From positions 427,358 to 491,357 of the forward strand of contig CACRXP010000092.1 of NCBI GenBank assembly GCA_902702965.1: DNA of 64,000 nucleotides, in the 5' to 3' direction. This stretch comes from Spirometra erinaceieuropaei. Taxonomy: Eukaryota > Platyhelminthes > Cestoda > Diphyllobothriidea > Diphyllobothriidae. The stretch's first letter is position 1. The number at the start of each line of letters is the position of its first letter. Position numbers and translations under genes: made by a program. Under the pieces are notes generated by a model. It made no database searches. It was not told the DNA's origin and saw nothing but the letters and a program-made list of their open reading frames with translations. This document shows positions 34,901 through 45,129 of the stretch, one piece after another.

Positions 34901-37900
34901 CAAACATCAAGACAGTGTTTGTACAGTATGTGTCATCTCATGAAATGTTATCCGAAAGAATAAAATGAGTCTTCAGTTCATAAAGATAATTTAAGTGGGG
35001 TTGCAATATTAAAGGCATACAGAAGGACCCCAAAAGCTTTCAGTTATATCAGGACGTCGGCCTTTGGACGGGCTTTTTGTCAGTCGTCTGCAAACCCGCA
35101 CTCTGTAAATGTGACTACTTGAGTAGTATAAATTCATCGAACTGATATTCCTTGTTCCCATAAATTCAAATATACTTTGCAGAAGATGAGTACAAGAATT
35201 TTCCTTTGATAGCACATTACGTACTCTTTGAATTTTATACGTGACGTAAGAGTACAATCCGGTTTCCAAAAAATTTTTGATTGTCGAATAATTCTGAACT
35301 CGGCCCGTGGTTACACTTGCATTCAAGGCTTTCAAACTACAAGCTAGAAAACTACAAGTAGAAAAAAAATATGCGCTTCTATAAGCTATTAAGAAGATAT
35401 CATGTAGGATTTCATGAAATTTTGCTGGTGATTTGACTTATATTGCATACTTTACAAACAACACAAGTAAATATAGAGATACCAGGTTTTATGAATGGAC
35501 ATTTCACGGCCCTTGAAGACCGCATAACTAGAAACTTTGGCGAGGTTTGGTCCTGCAGCCCCATTTGATTGGTATCATACGAGTAGCTTCCTAAAGCAAT
35601 TTTTGTACTTGCGATTACGTTGAATTTACGTATATCGCGTGTTTGCGCCTTCCTTGCTATTTTAATTCGGCAAGGAATGCTTATATGCCAACCTGGGTTA
35701 CTGAAGTAGGCAAGAACGGCAGGATTTATTGGCACCAAAAAATTTCGCGACTGCTCTTCAGCTGCTTCCTGTCGCTTCATAAGAGGGATAACGAGTGAGA
35801 ACAATACAACAGATTTGAATTCATGCAGAAAATCGATGCAGAAACAGCAAGGTTAGGGTTTTGGTACCTGCCTACTTCAGCTTCGTACCGGGGACAAAGT
35901 GCTTCAAACCTGGGTTACATCAAATATCAGTTCACACACGCCTCCCTGCGCGTGCTTCGAGTCCTGCTTGCGCCCTCTTTATTGTCTTAATCCAGTGAGT
36001 ATCTGGGTAGGCTTGCTAATGTCACTGTTCGGACGGTGTGGAACTCTGCTGGTTCCGCCATAGTGGCCATGTATTACCAATTGACACGCGGTTCCCTTCA
36101 TAGCCTTCCAGTTGTGATAGAACTCTTTTTATCATGTTAATCTAGCAAGTAGCTGTGTCGGGGGGCGTGTGTGTACACGTCACCTTCGGTTACGCCAAGC
36201 TTTGGTTCACATACGCTTCCTTACGTGTGCTTTGAGGTCTGCTAGCTCTCTCTTCCCTTTCCTAATCCAGCGAGTGGTTAAGGGTGGTATGTTAACTAGA
36301 ATTGTTTTAAGAAGCTAACCACATGATATCAATCAAATGAGGCTGCAGGACGAAACCTCGCCGAAGCTTTTTTAAAAAACCCAATGATACTCTTTCTTCA
36401 AGTCTGCACTTCAAAGGAGAAGTAGTGTGCTGCCGAATGAGTAAAAGAAAGAATATTTTAATGCATGTTTTCTGTAAAATATACTTGAATTTATAAGGGC
36501 ATCAAAATCAAAGAGGAAAATCCAAACTATGCATGTTGTCATTATTCACAGAGTGCAGTTTATGCATGCGACTGGAAAAAAAGTCAATTATAAAGCCAGC
36601 ATCCTGTCTTGACTGAAATATCTTCGGAGTATGCTGCAAGAAAATCACTATTAAAACCCTGCCTAGGTAATCTTTTCGAGTCAAAGACACACTTCAGAAT
36701 TCCGATTCACATTTAATGAGACAGCACATCTGCTCTGCACACCCAGCTCTCTAGTCCTCAACCTCGATAAAATATATTTAAATTTATTAGCAACCTGATG
36801 ATCAGTGAAAAAAAGCATGGTATTTAAGTACTCATATGTTACTTTGTGTGGTTTTTGCGAGCGGTTGGAAATAATCGCGTTCAGAAGTCAACGTTTTGGC
36901 GCGATCGAAATAATTTAGGATTCTACTGCATGATAATCACTACTAAAAGTTTACTTAATTAATCATCCCTAATCGAAAACGCATTTCAGAATTTCGGTTA
37001 ATATTTGATGAGACTGATTATCTACTGTACACAAAAAAATGTTTACTGCAGTTTTTCAAGCATGGCTACCTCCACAGAGGACGATTTGCACTTTTAAGAG
37101 GGATCAACTGCCTCACAAAAGAGAATAAAATTGAGTTCGGAACGCAGCTCTTCGGTTAGCGGCGAATTAGTTGCAAATGTTAACGCATAAACTGAATAAG
37201 CGAAAATGCAAAGTTTGAAAGGCTGTAGAGGACGGATTGGCAGACGATCGTTTTCAGCAATTCTTCGTTAGGCTACCGCCCCATACCACCACACTCTTAG
37301 TTGCCGCCCTCCCAACCAACCTGTCCCCCATAAGCCTAGTTATTTATCCATCGAACACCCCGCCAACTCCCCCTCCGGCAGTGAGAATTAATCTCCCTAA
37401 TCACTAGCCTTATGAACCGTTCTGTCGGATTGCCTCGAGCCATAAGCCCTAATTCCCCCGCCTTCCCATCGGAAGAACCTTATTTGTTTGTTCTGGACTG
37501 CTTACATAAGTGGTTTTGCTGGCAAAAAAGCCCACAGAACAATCATTTGCCGACTGTTTGGGTGGTTATTGAAGTGGCCAAAAGGCTAACACAAGATTCT
37601 ATCGAATAGACTACTTCTAGAGGCTGGATAGACGTCTAGAAATGGTTTTAAAATGCGCTTATTCCTCACGTCTGAACACTTTCATGGCAGCGTTGCCGGC
37701 AGCATCGTAATGATTCGTAACATAATGAAATAATTTCCTTATGCTAGTTATGAGAGGCGATAAATCCGTCCCTCTTGTGACAAGTAGGATGAAAACCGAT
37801 GTAGGTTTTTTGCGTTCTTCACTTTATATTTATATACTATGTTTTTCGTACTTCCTATTCGCACATGACAGGAGTAGAAATATGCATGCTTTAGGTCCCC

Positions 37901-40900
37901 AGGCACAACGATGAACGCACTTTGAACATAGTAAAAATTCCCGATTGCAGACAACAGGATAACGGACCCGTGGCTCCATTAGTACAGTGCGTGACCGATC
38001 TCATGAAATGTTGGCCGAAATTCTGAAATACGTTTTCAACTAGGAAGGATTACTTAGGCGGGGTTGTAATATTGATTATTTTGCGGCATAGTCCTATAGT
38101 ATTTTGGACTTGCTAGAATGTCAGCTTTTGAATGCGCCTCTTTTCGACCTCCTCCGTTTTCGATTAGGAAGGATTACTTGGTCGCGGTTGTAATACTGAT
38201 TATCTTGCGGCATACTCTTATAACATTTCGGACTCGGCAGGATGTCCAATTTTAAATGTACTTCTTTTCAATCTCCTGTAGAAAGCGTACTCGGTAAAAA
38301 AATAACAACTTAAGTAGCATGCATTTTTCCCACTGATTTTCGATGGTCTTGGAAATTCAAATATATTTTATAGAAACCATAGATAAAAATATGCTTTCTT
38401 TTGGTCAATCAATAGAGAATCACGTCTTCTTTATATTTTACACTTAAGGAAGCAGTATAATTAGGTTTTAAAAAAGTTTCTAACCATGACACTTTTTAGA
38501 CCGCGAAATGTCCATTCGCATAGCATCGTACCTGGCCGTCTACCACTGCTTCTCATGAAATGTACAACATAGTCCGCATCCATCGCAAAATTTCATGAAC
38601 TCTGTATGATATCTCTTTAATGGCATAGCGAAATATGTGATTTTCATTACGGGGAACGCATGCACCTTGTAGAGTGAAATCACTAAGCGCTAATGCAACC
38701 AATGATCAGCTCCTACTTATTCGGCAATCAGAAAACTTATTTAAAACCTAATGATACTGCTTCCGTAAATATAAAATATAAAGAAGACGTGATTCTCTAT
38801 TAATTAACTAAAAAGCGTATTTTGTTTATGGTTTCTATAAAATATATTTGCATTTCCAAGACCATCGAAAATCAGTGGGAAAAATGCATGCTAATTAAGT
38901 AGTCATTTTTTACCGAGCACGCTTTCTATAGGAGATTGAAAAGAAGTGCATTTAAAAGCTGACATCCTGTCTAGTCCGAAATGTTATAAGAGTATGCCGC
39001 AAAATAATCAGTATTACAACCGCGACCAAGTAATCCTTCCTAATTGGAAACGCATTTCAGAATTTCAGCGAACATTTCATGAGATCAGTCACTCACTGTA
39101 TACGCGAAAAAAATGAAAACTTGGGTAGCATGCATTTTTCACACTGATTTTCGATGGTCTTATAAATTAAAGCATATTTTATGGAAAACATCCGCAAAAT
39201 ATGCCTTTTTTACTCGTTTGAAAGAAAATCACATTTTCTTCATACTTTATACCTGAAGAGTGTGCATATTTAGGTTTTGAAAACGTTGCCCTATACTCCA
39301 GTAATTTAGGGCCAGATCAGCCGTTGCACTAGCGTTTAGCGATTTCAGTCTACAAAGTGCATGCTTTCCGCGTAAGGAAAATCATATATTCCTCTATGCC
39401 TTCGAGACGATACTGTATAGAGTTCACAAAATTTTGCAATGGATGCGGACTATTTTGTACATTTCCTGAGGAGCATTGACAACCAGACATGTGCGATGTT
39501 GTATGTATGAACATCGAACGGTCTTCGAAATCTTATAATAAGAAACATTTTTAAACCGAAAGATACCACTTCTTCGAGCATAAAATGCAAAGACGATGTG
39601 ATTTTCTACTAAACAAGTAAAAGAAAACATATTTTGTACATGTTTTCTTTAGAATATACTTTTACTTATAAGACCATCGAAAATCAATATGAAAAATGCA
39701 TGCTACTTAAGTTGTCATTTTTACCGAGTGTGGTTTCTGTCGGAGGCTGAAGAGAAGTGCACTCAAAAGCTGACACCCTGGCGAGTCTGAAACACTATAG
39801 GATTATGGCGCATGATAACCAGTATGACGACCCCACCTAGGTAATCCTTCCTAATCGAAAACAAATTTCAGAATTTCGGCAAAAATTTCCTGAGATGTGA
39901 CATAGTATAACTTTGTGTTTATATGCTTTTATTTCCCATCTTTGCTATCAATATTGGATAGTTTATTGTACTGTATGGCGAGAGTAGATTATGAAAAACT
40001 TAAAAAAGCCTAGACCTCCGAAAGAGCAGGTTTTCATTTGCAAATGTTTACGCACTCACATCAGTTTTGGTGGCATTTCTCTGTCCAGCGGCGACGTCAC
40101 ATCGTTCGGATTGCCCAGCTGATATTTTGCGGCAGATGGTATCACTGGCTGCGTCCTTGTGGTCTGCTGTTTCGAGCCGTTAAGAATTTGCGAAACGATG
40201 AAAGCCTCCCGGATGCGTCTCTCGTTTTGCTCATTGTTTATCCTACCCTGTAACTGTGTCATCAGGAGCTTGTTAAGGAAGTTCACAGAGTTTGGATCCG
40301 TTTCACCAGCACGAAGCCCATGTCCTGCAAACGCCCCCGTCCGTTGAAGCGTGCTGGCATTGGTGAGCATTGTAGGCGCAAAACTTGCCTGCAGAATGGA
40401 ACTACCATCTGCAGCAATTGGTAAGGCCAAGTTTGCCACAGTGGTTGGCAGACAGGTTCCAACCATCTGAACGGACTGATTGCCGCGGGCAGTTATAGAC
40501 GACTGCGGCTTCATGGAGAGGTTGAGGAGGTTCATGAGGAGATTCTCTTCGACATTCCGGTTCACGTTTCCTGTTATAGTGTCTGATCGCTGAATGCGAA
40601 GGCCCTCAGACTTGTCTGCGGGCTTGGCCCAGTTAACTTCGATTCGCGATCCATCCAAGATGGATCCTGGATATGAAACAGGTAAATAAGCCTCGTCTTT
40701 ACCCCTGTGTTGCTTCAAAAATTCGCGGCATTTTCAGAAAAAAAGCAGCTATATTTAGAGAAATAGTACAGTCAGGAAACGCCTAAGCGAGATGTAGTCG
40801 AACAGCATAAGCCCTGGTTATGAGCCTGGAACTCTATAAGTAACCACGGTCGCATATTGTTATGACCCGAAAGGATGGTTGAACGGAAAGAGAGCCGGTT

Positions 40901-43900
40901 CGGAGAACAAGCATTTTATTGACACCCTGCAAACAAGAGGAGTTACTAGTCGCCAGAAAGACGCCATATTTATGTTGGCCCCTGTGCGTTCTGGAACATT
41001 CCGGCCAATTGCGTGTCAGCCGCTGAGAGCGTTCCAGAGTGTTCCTGCCCGGAGCGTGCTGGTCATTGATTGGCCACCGCGTGCGCGACAGTCCTCCCGC
41101 GGAAACGTATCGAATGTTCGATCAGCCATTGATTGGGCCGCACGCGTGAGCACAGCCACCGCACGTGTACCCGGCGCTGTAGTGCATACCGGTCGGCTGT
41201 CTAATTTCACGCGTGTATCACGCCGCCGACTGGGTCCTCTGTTCAACGCGTGGTCGAGTCTTCCTTTCGCAATGGTAGGGGGCGCTCACCGATCGTTGTT
41301 ACGGAACTCACTCGTTCCGTTGTGCCTTACGGGCTCTCTTTCTCGAGCCCAACCAGCAGCCGCACAGCCGCGCATGATATAGGCGGAATGTTATTACTGA
41401 CATTCGTCGGTAATAACAGTCTGTCTTCCTTTCGCCTTAGGCCGTGACTCCACGCCGCTTGCGCTCTCCATAACACATCTAATCAGAGGTTCCACTTCTT
41501 GAAAGTACGGATCGTGCCGAGTGTCTAACGCATTGCCGGTCTTCTCGGAATCGGTAATGAGATTTTAATCCCGACAGAATAGCTTCTCAGACTACATTAT
41601 ATGCTTCTTGCGCTGCAGATCGAAGGTCGTCAAATTCATGCGGCTGTACTCTTTTACGTATTGGGTAAACATATCATGGTATGTAAATCAGCCGATTCAA
41701 AACTCCCCTTTGAGGCTGAAGACCGCGAGAAATGCGAAATCCGCACAACCGGACTTCAGACATCCTGCTGTCAGCATTATCAAAAAACAAATTCCATTTT
41801 ATGTTTGTAAATTTGAAACGGGACATTTCTGTGAGAAAGTCAGCTCGATACTCGGTAGTGGCATGGTTACTGGTCTTTTTAGCATGTGTGCGTAGGTACA
41901 GGAAGTATTAGGGGGTGACAAAATTGGAGATTAGTTCTGGAGAAAACACAGAGTGTTATACAAAACCCATCTACAAGTCATAAGGCAAATAGAACAACTG
42001 GGCAGTAAACGAGAAAAATACCTGATCATTCGGTGGCTCGGTATTGGTGCAAGCTATTGAAATTCATCCTATTTTCGAAGAAACTCTATCAGTGGAAAGG
42101 ATAGTGGGGCGTACCCTAACCCATGTATCGTCTCATCATTTGCAATGAAAATCACAGGGACTAGGCTTTTAGCGTACTCAAATCCGAGAAAATTTGCAAG
42201 TGTGTGTTAGATATAGTCATTAGCCTGTTCCGCTTTAATTACGTCAGTTGGGGTTTTGGTATAATGAGATGCATTCCACGGTTATTGGCAAACATTTCCA
42301 CACTGTGCTCATCTTACCAGGAAGTTTAGAACTATACGGCGTAAATGATAATATTCGGGGACATTGTCACTTACAGACCCTATTAAAACCATGAAACGCC
42401 ACACGATTATCTAAGATTCTCATGCTGAAAAAGCCCAACATTTTTCATGAGCGTTACGTGGACTTACAGACCTCTTTGAAATACCGTTTAGTGCAGTTTT
42501 CAGTGGAGTCCTAAAAGCCATTTCCGCTTGCTCTCAATTGAACTGAACTATGCCAAAATGTTTCACCGATTCTGATGGCCCCAGGAGCCCCAAGACTGTT
42601 TAACTTACTCACAGCCACACGCCGTCGAGCAATTACCAGTTTCAGAGTACCTGATGCATCTACAGCCAACAAAGACAGCTAAAAGCAAAACAGCATACTG
42701 CACGTACCATCCATTCTGGCGAGTGAATTGGCAGCCAACACGCGATCGCGAAAGTGGATGAAGGCGTAGTCCTTCATCTTCTTCACTCTTTCAACGGCGT
42801 TCTTAGAGCCTGCAGCCAAATTGAACTGTTCCCGAAGCGTCTCCTCGGTGGTGTCGAGCATTAGATTGCGCACGTACAGAATTCGCACCTTTCAACCAGT
42901 AGAACAACAGTCCAGTGAGTATGCAAGGAAGCCCCATTGAACCAAAGTATTCATTTATTTTGGTATAAGAAATACCTTAAATGGACTGAAAATAACCTCT
43001 TCCCGTTAAAGGCTGACCTAACTATTAAAACGAGAATTTGACGGAGACTTTCGCTGACTTTGGTTTCATCTAGACAACCCTAGCTCCGAAAGACAAATAG
43101 AGCAAAAACGGGGTGACCAATTACTACAAAGTGGCTGGCCCCACCCACGCAGCGGGTCACGAGTTTACTTTTTCAGCCCACACAGAAGCAAGACAAGTCA
43201 TAAGTTGATTGTGTCCTGGGCCTCGAATGGGGACGCAATTAGTCGATGCATCGATCTGGCGCCGGCATACAGAACCCTACTCAGTCACCTCCAGACTGGC
43301 GTCACTGATGTCTGATTGGTTCATATCCTCTATGACTGTTGCTTGTTCTGTTACTGCTCTAATCTCTGAATATTGTCTCCTGTACGAATTCACAGGCTCA
43401 GACGAATCAAAAAATTGTTCCGGCGATCAAAAAGCATTCTTCTCCCCCACCTAGAATGCGAACATTCGCCTTAATTCACATGTGCTTATTTCCCCCGCCT
43501 ATCTATGTGTTTCAACTAACCTCATAATAATATAGATGTACGAATTCGATGAGAATTTATTAAAAGCAAACACAAGTTGCCAAACGGTCTTCTTCATGTG
43601 CGTCTATTTAGTTTTTTTACCGATGGTTTGTGATAAACATTACTACTTGGTCTTGTTGCAATACGTCTTGCTTGACTTTAATAAATACATACTTCTGCCT
43701 TCTAGGCAAGGGCGGCGACTGTATGGTTTATGGCTGGGGTTTCTTACTCCGGGGATCATTTACGCTGAGCAAAAAATCTGAAAATATAAGAACTTTGTGC
43801 TATCATAAATTGTGATCCTCCATATTGTCACTAATTAAGAAGGGACACTATTTTTGCCATTCAATGATAATAGTAGTTGAATTTAATGCCCCTTGGCAGT

Positions 43901-45011
43901 CACGTAACAGCCACTGCGAGATCTTATTTCTTTCTCCAGCACGTGCAAATAGATATCGCACAATTGCTCCCCGGATTAAGTAATCCCCGCCATAAATCAT
44001 GCGCTTGCCGAAAACCCCCTATCTGTGCTTCGTTAATTTGGGCGAAAAATGATGAAAATGAGTCTCATTGCTACCTTTGACATGACGTCTTCATCTACCT
44101 CCCGTTCGGGCTCAGCCCAATCCACAGCCACTTGATGGCCCCAGAGGTGAATTCGTCCAGGAATCAGCTTCCTCCGTGCCATTGCCGCAGCCTTATGGCT
44201 CTCATACTCGACAAACGCGAATCCCCGATTCTTCGTTTTGTCCACAACACTCGGGTAGACGATGACGTCCTTGACGCCCTCCGTGGCCTTCTTCATTTCA
44301 CGCAGGATCTCCTCCTTGGTCCTCGTCTTGGGAATGCCGCCGACGAAGAGTCTGCAGTTGTCCACAGAGAAGCAGACCCCCAGCGGCTTCGACTTTCTAA
44401 TCTCATAGGCATCCAGTTTGCTGACAGCGCGCCGCGTGTCCTCTCGATTGGTGTAGATGCAGAAACCATACCCACGGTTGCAACCGCTGAAGTCCATCAT
44501 CAGACGGAACATGTAGATCTTGCCGACGCTCTCAAAGACCGGCACCAGTTCATCCTCGAAGCAGTCCCGAGGAATCTTCCCGATGAATATCTCACAACCC
44601 CTTGCCGGCGGAGGTCCCACCCAGTCCGGTGGCGGACCGTACCGTCTCTGGCCATTTTCCTGCATAATCGGATAGCGAGTTCTCTCAATAAGCCTCACAA
44701 GGGCCTCCTCCCGTGACAGTCCAGTGGCCTTGACTTTGTTGGGTCTCTCTGTGGGAGGAGGGGGAGGGGGAGAAAAAAGGGAGTAGACGCTGGGAGTAGG
44801 AAACTCCACCGGCTGAGCCACATCGTCCACGGAGTTGGTCGAGGTTTTTGAAATAAATGGTTCATCATCCAATGTTTTCTTCAATGTTGCCACTAAGGAG
44901 GTTTCACAGCCTTCAGCGAGGGTTGTGTCGCTGCATGTTTCTGGTTTGTCGAAGTCCCCCTCCTCCTCCTCTTCCTCTGCGTCTTCAGATTTGTCATAGG
45001 TATCCAGGAGA
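28478..45011 (-). CDS. A1CF: A1CF/RBM46/RBM47-type three-RRM RNA-binding protein gene (five exons, 5' end not found)
   Basis: Five minus-strand exons join in phase: 45011-44075, 42888-42708, 40666-40060, 31469-31357 and 28974-28478. They give about 778 residues, or about 690 if the first exon starts at 44748, compared with roughly 600 in vertebrate relatives. The product carries RRM1, RRM2 and RRM3 followed by a low-complexity tail. The RRM1-RRM2 block is very close to animal A1CF and RBM47: it has [11 protein letters not shown], the linker [29 protein letters not shown] and AVDWAEPE. In animals this family binds AU-rich RNA in nucleus and cytoplasm, in RNA editing, splicing and mRNA stability; the role here is inferred. 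The last two exons rest only on open frame, splice-site phase and a clean stop. Exon 1 has no in-frame ATG, so at least one upstream exon is missing. Which of A1CF, RBM46 or RBM47 is the closest relative cannot be settled by eye. Confidence 0.85.
29945..30185 (-). repeat. Rep-A dispersed repeat, copy 3 (reverse)
   Basis: The reverse strand gives GTACGCCTAGGTGCGGGTTT, CTCTGGTCTTCTTGATTCTG, GAGAGAGTGCGATAAACGTT, AGTCTGCTATTACTATGGAC and GGAGCACACGGTGGAAATAG. It lies inside intron 4 of the A1CF-like gene. Confidence 0.7.
30186..31356. other. Intron 4 sequence
   Basis: A short tandem run of TTTTTGTAT (three units near 30526-30552). No gene is seen. Confidence 0.4.
31357..31469 (-). CDS. A1CF: Probable A1CF-like small exon in the C-terminal tail
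   Basis: The acceptor GCTTTCAG precedes 31469 in exactly the phase required by the previous donor, and the donor G|GTAAGG follows 31357 in exactly the phase required by the last exon. The 113-bp exon encodes a Ser/Thr/Asn/Ala-rich stretch that includes [12 protein letters not shown] and MDAWQN. The reading frame stays open further upstream, so a longer exon or an extra small exon is possible. I recognise no family motif; the evidence is phase and composition. Confidence 0.6.
32093..32520 (+). other. Basic open frame directly before a hammerhead-like motif
   Basis: A 143-codon frame on the plus strand, antisense to the A1CF-like gene and inside its intron 3. It opens with TTG rather than ATG. 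It is rich in Arg, Lys, Pro, Gly and Gln and matches no family I know. Because it runs into an intact hammerhead-like motif, it may be the end of a retroelement frame; this is inference. Confidence 0.3.
32521..32554 (+). ncRNA. Hammerhead-like ribozyme motif, intact core
   Basis: CTGATGA (32521-32527), T, GGAAAC (32529-32534), loop GAAGAA, GTTTCC (32541-32546), GAAAC, GTC (32552-32554). Stem II pairs perfectly over 6 bp with a different sequence from the copy at 17.0 kb. This covariation supports a real RNA helix. Confidence 0.62.
32716..32956 (-). mobile_element. SINE with upstream 3'-type segment
   Basis: Read in reverse: GAGTGAGTTCCGTATGAACG, GATCGGTGAGCGCCCCCTAA, the CGATCGAAAACCGACAGGGC linker, tRNA-like head and body to GTCGGTAATAACATTCTGCA, then an AT-rich run (32695-32712). 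The 3' segment preceding a head implies derivation from a tandem (dimeric) source. Confidence 0.75.
32958..33113 (+). mobile_element. SINE copy, inverted relative to its neighbours
   Basis: Body and 3' segment in plus orientation, lacking the tRNA-like head: GGCTGGCTGACGACGGC, AAGCCAGAAATGGCCATTCC, GCACAACGGAACGAGTGAGT, then an AT run. It forms a near-perfect inverted pair with 32716-32956 across a very short spacer. Confidence 0.75.
33140..33395 (-). mobile_element. SINE copy
   Basis: The reverse strand has the head (CGTGGCCCAGTGTTTAGAGG), the B-box-like GCGAGTTCGAGCC and the body. Upstream in the same orientation is part of a 3' segment ending near 33395. Confidence 0.72.
33405..33455 (-). 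mobile_element. Short SINE body fragment
   Basis: GACAAAGACAAGAGAGACTA and TTTCTGGCTTGTTAGCTG match the body segment in reverse. Confidence 0.5.
33460..33890 (-). pseudogene. Penelope-like relic, third subfamily
   Basis: Minus frames give [20 protein letters not shown] followed by [12 protein letters not shown], aligning with VYCGQTGKFATTRIREHQLA of the relic at 27.3 kb. An upstream basic segment in another frame contains [14 protein letters not shown]. It has several stops and shifts. Confidence 0.55.
33842..33945 (+). repeat. Fragment related to the foldback at 50.3 kb
   Basis: GTTCGGCTCATGAATGGGTC, then GGCAGAATATCGGCGAAACA and TAGTACTTGTGC, occur in the order seen in the foldback right half. 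Confidence 0.5.
34033..34292. mobile_element. Head-to-head SINE pair
   Basis: 34033-34172 is a reverse copy (CAAAGGAGACCAGAATGGCC, GGCTTATTAGCCGTT). 34172-34292 is a forward copy (GATCGAGCCTCAGGTGTTTC, ACGGCTAATAAGCCAG, TTGTCAGTAAGGC). They meet at their tRNA-like parts and form a second inverted pair in intron 3. Confidence 0.65.
34935..36725. mobile_element. Long-TIR element split by an internal insertion
   Basis: The left portion 34935-35425 (CATCTCATGAAATGTTATCC, TTTAAGTGGGGTTGCAATAT, TAAATTCAAATATACTTTGC) and the right portion 36366-36725 (CATGTTTTCTGTAAAATATA, GCCAGCATCCTGTCTTGACT, CACTTCAGAATTCC) are family arms. About 0.9 kb of unrelated repeat DNA lies between them. Confidence 0.6.
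35534..36368. repeat. Inserted segment with about 60-bp inverted ends and internal direct repeats
   Basis: 35534-35595 (GGCGAGGTTTGGTCCTGCAG, CATTTGATTGGTATCAT) is the reverse complement of 36305-36368. Inside, about 80 bp around 35930-36010 recurs at 36203-36283 (GGTTCACATACGC-like, TGTGCTTCGAG, TAATCCAGCGAGT). A third diverged unit may lie near 36090. Confidence 0.6.
36740..37020. mobile_element. Long-TIR element, right-arm fragment
   Basis: GGATTCTACTGCATGATAAT, TCATCCCTAATCGAAAACGC, ATTTCAGAATTTCGGTT, then TTTGATGAGAC, in right-arm order. Confidence 0.55.
37021..37984. other. Intron 3 spacer, no feature recognised
   Basis: No supported gene or repeat family member; mixed composition. 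Confidence 0.4.
37985..39098. mobile_element. Near-complete long-TIR non-autonomous DNA element
   Basis: The ends are CAGTGCGTGACC at 37985 and, read in reverse, CAGTGAGTGACT at 39098. Each is flanked by TA (37983-37984 and 39099-39100). The arms extend about 350-480 bp (left to about 38470, right from about 38740) with high but imperfect complementarity. There is no transposase frame. TA target duplications and CAGT termini point to the Tc1/mariner superfamily (inference from termini only). The left arm itself contains a partial duplication of the outer 150 bp (38040-38140 and 38155-38280). Confidence 0.78.
39105..39900. mobile_element. Second long-TIR element abutting the previous one
   Basis: Starts internally (TTGGGTAGCATGCATTTTTC, GATTTTCGATGGTCTTATAA) and runs to a right end at about 39900 (CGAAAACAAATTTCAGAATT, CCTGAGATG). 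It lacks the outer left terminus. Confidence 0.6.
40060..40666 (-). CDS. A1CF: A1CF-like exon, end of RRM3 and start of the C-terminal tail
   Basis: The acceptor CATATCCAG lies just before 40666 and the split Gly codon restores [18 protein letters not shown], the last strand of RRM3. About 180 residues follow, rich in Asn, Gln, Leu, Thr and Ser, with no domain I recognise. The family's usual C-terminal double-stranded RNA-binding fold is not visible to me here. The donor GTGAGTGCG begins at 40059 and gives phase 2. The length of 607 bp fits both phases. Confidence 0.88.
40960..41257. other. CpG- and CCAAT-rich block in intron 2
   Basis: GC-rich compared with its surroundings, with several CCAAT/ATTGG elements (near 40996, 41068, 41132) and many CG dinucleotides. 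It could be a promoter-like region or part of an unrecognised element; no gene is seen. Confidence 0.3.
41271..41422 (-). mobile_element. 5'-truncated SINE with 13-bp target duplication
   Basis: The SINE 3' segment in reverse (GGCGCTCACCGATCGTTGTT, GCGCATGATATAGGCGGAAT) plus a short hairpin (GTTATTACTGAC ... GTCGGTAATAAC). Perfect 13-bp copies of GTCTTCCTTTCGC flank it at 41258-41270 and 41423-41435. Confidence 0.8.
41436..42707. other. Intron 2 sequence, no feature recognised
   Basis: Nothing supported beyond intron position. Confidence 0.4.
42708..42888 (-). CDS. A1CF: A1CF-like exon, first three quarters of RRM3
   Basis: This 181-bp exon is phase 0 in and phase 1 out. It encodes [11 protein letters not shown] (RNP2) and [15 protein letters not shown] (RNP1), the most recognisable part of RRM3 in A1CF-type proteins. 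The acceptor is TTGAAAG at 42889 and the donor GTACGTG starts at 42707. The junction with the previous exon reads [11 protein letters not shown], as in the family. The exon is flanked by introns of about 1.2 kb and 2.0 kb. Confidence 0.92.
43707..44010 (+). repeat. Dispersed repeat matching 4256-4645
   Basis: Lies in intron 1 of the A1CF-like gene. Shares GGCAAGGG, TTACTCCGGGGATC, CCTCCATATTGTCACTA, TTTTTGCCATTCAATGA and AACAGCCAC with the 4.3-kb copy. Confidence 0.6.
44075..45011 (-). CDS. A1CF: A1CF-like exon with RRM1 and RRM2
   Basis: RRM1 runs from about 44596 to 44366 (RNP2 IFIGKI, RNP1 RGYGFCIY). RRM2 runs from about 44356 to 44105 (RNP2 [11 protein letters not shown]1 RGFAFVEY). Upstream lie the family element [20 protein letters not shown] and the GPPPDW linker. 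The donor AAG|GTAGCA at 44074-44073 follows the conserved EVDEDVMSK. Two acceptors are possible. One is a pyrimidine-rich site ending at 45012, which keeps an acidic, Asp/Glu-rich N-terminal stretch. The other is a stronger C/T tract ending in CACAG at 44749, which starts the exon just before the [10 protein letters not shown] segment. The open frame continues upstream to an in-frame TGA with no ATG, so this is not the first coding exon unless a non-ATG start is used. An ATG at about 45129 is in another frame. Confidence 0.9.
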
Positions 45012-45129
45012 CTGGAAGGAAAAAACGACACAGTAAGCGTGGATGAGAAGGAAGGTGCCGTAGAGACGCCTTCTTGTGAGGATATGGAGAAAGATATTTT
45101 CGAGACTTTAGGCAACTGTCCGCCATGGA

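Noticed and set aside
35412..35804. 130-codon reverse frame as an extra A1CF-like exon
   Set aside because: Lies in a repeat inserted into a transposon and has no suitable in-phase splice sites that I could see.
40858..41257. Possible LTR starting TGTTATGACC
   Set aside because: No second LTR copy, primer-binding site or gag-pol remnant was found nearby.
44132..44716. 194-codon forward frame opposite the RRM exon
   Set aside because: Shadow of the conserved minus-strand RRM1/RRM2 coding sequence.
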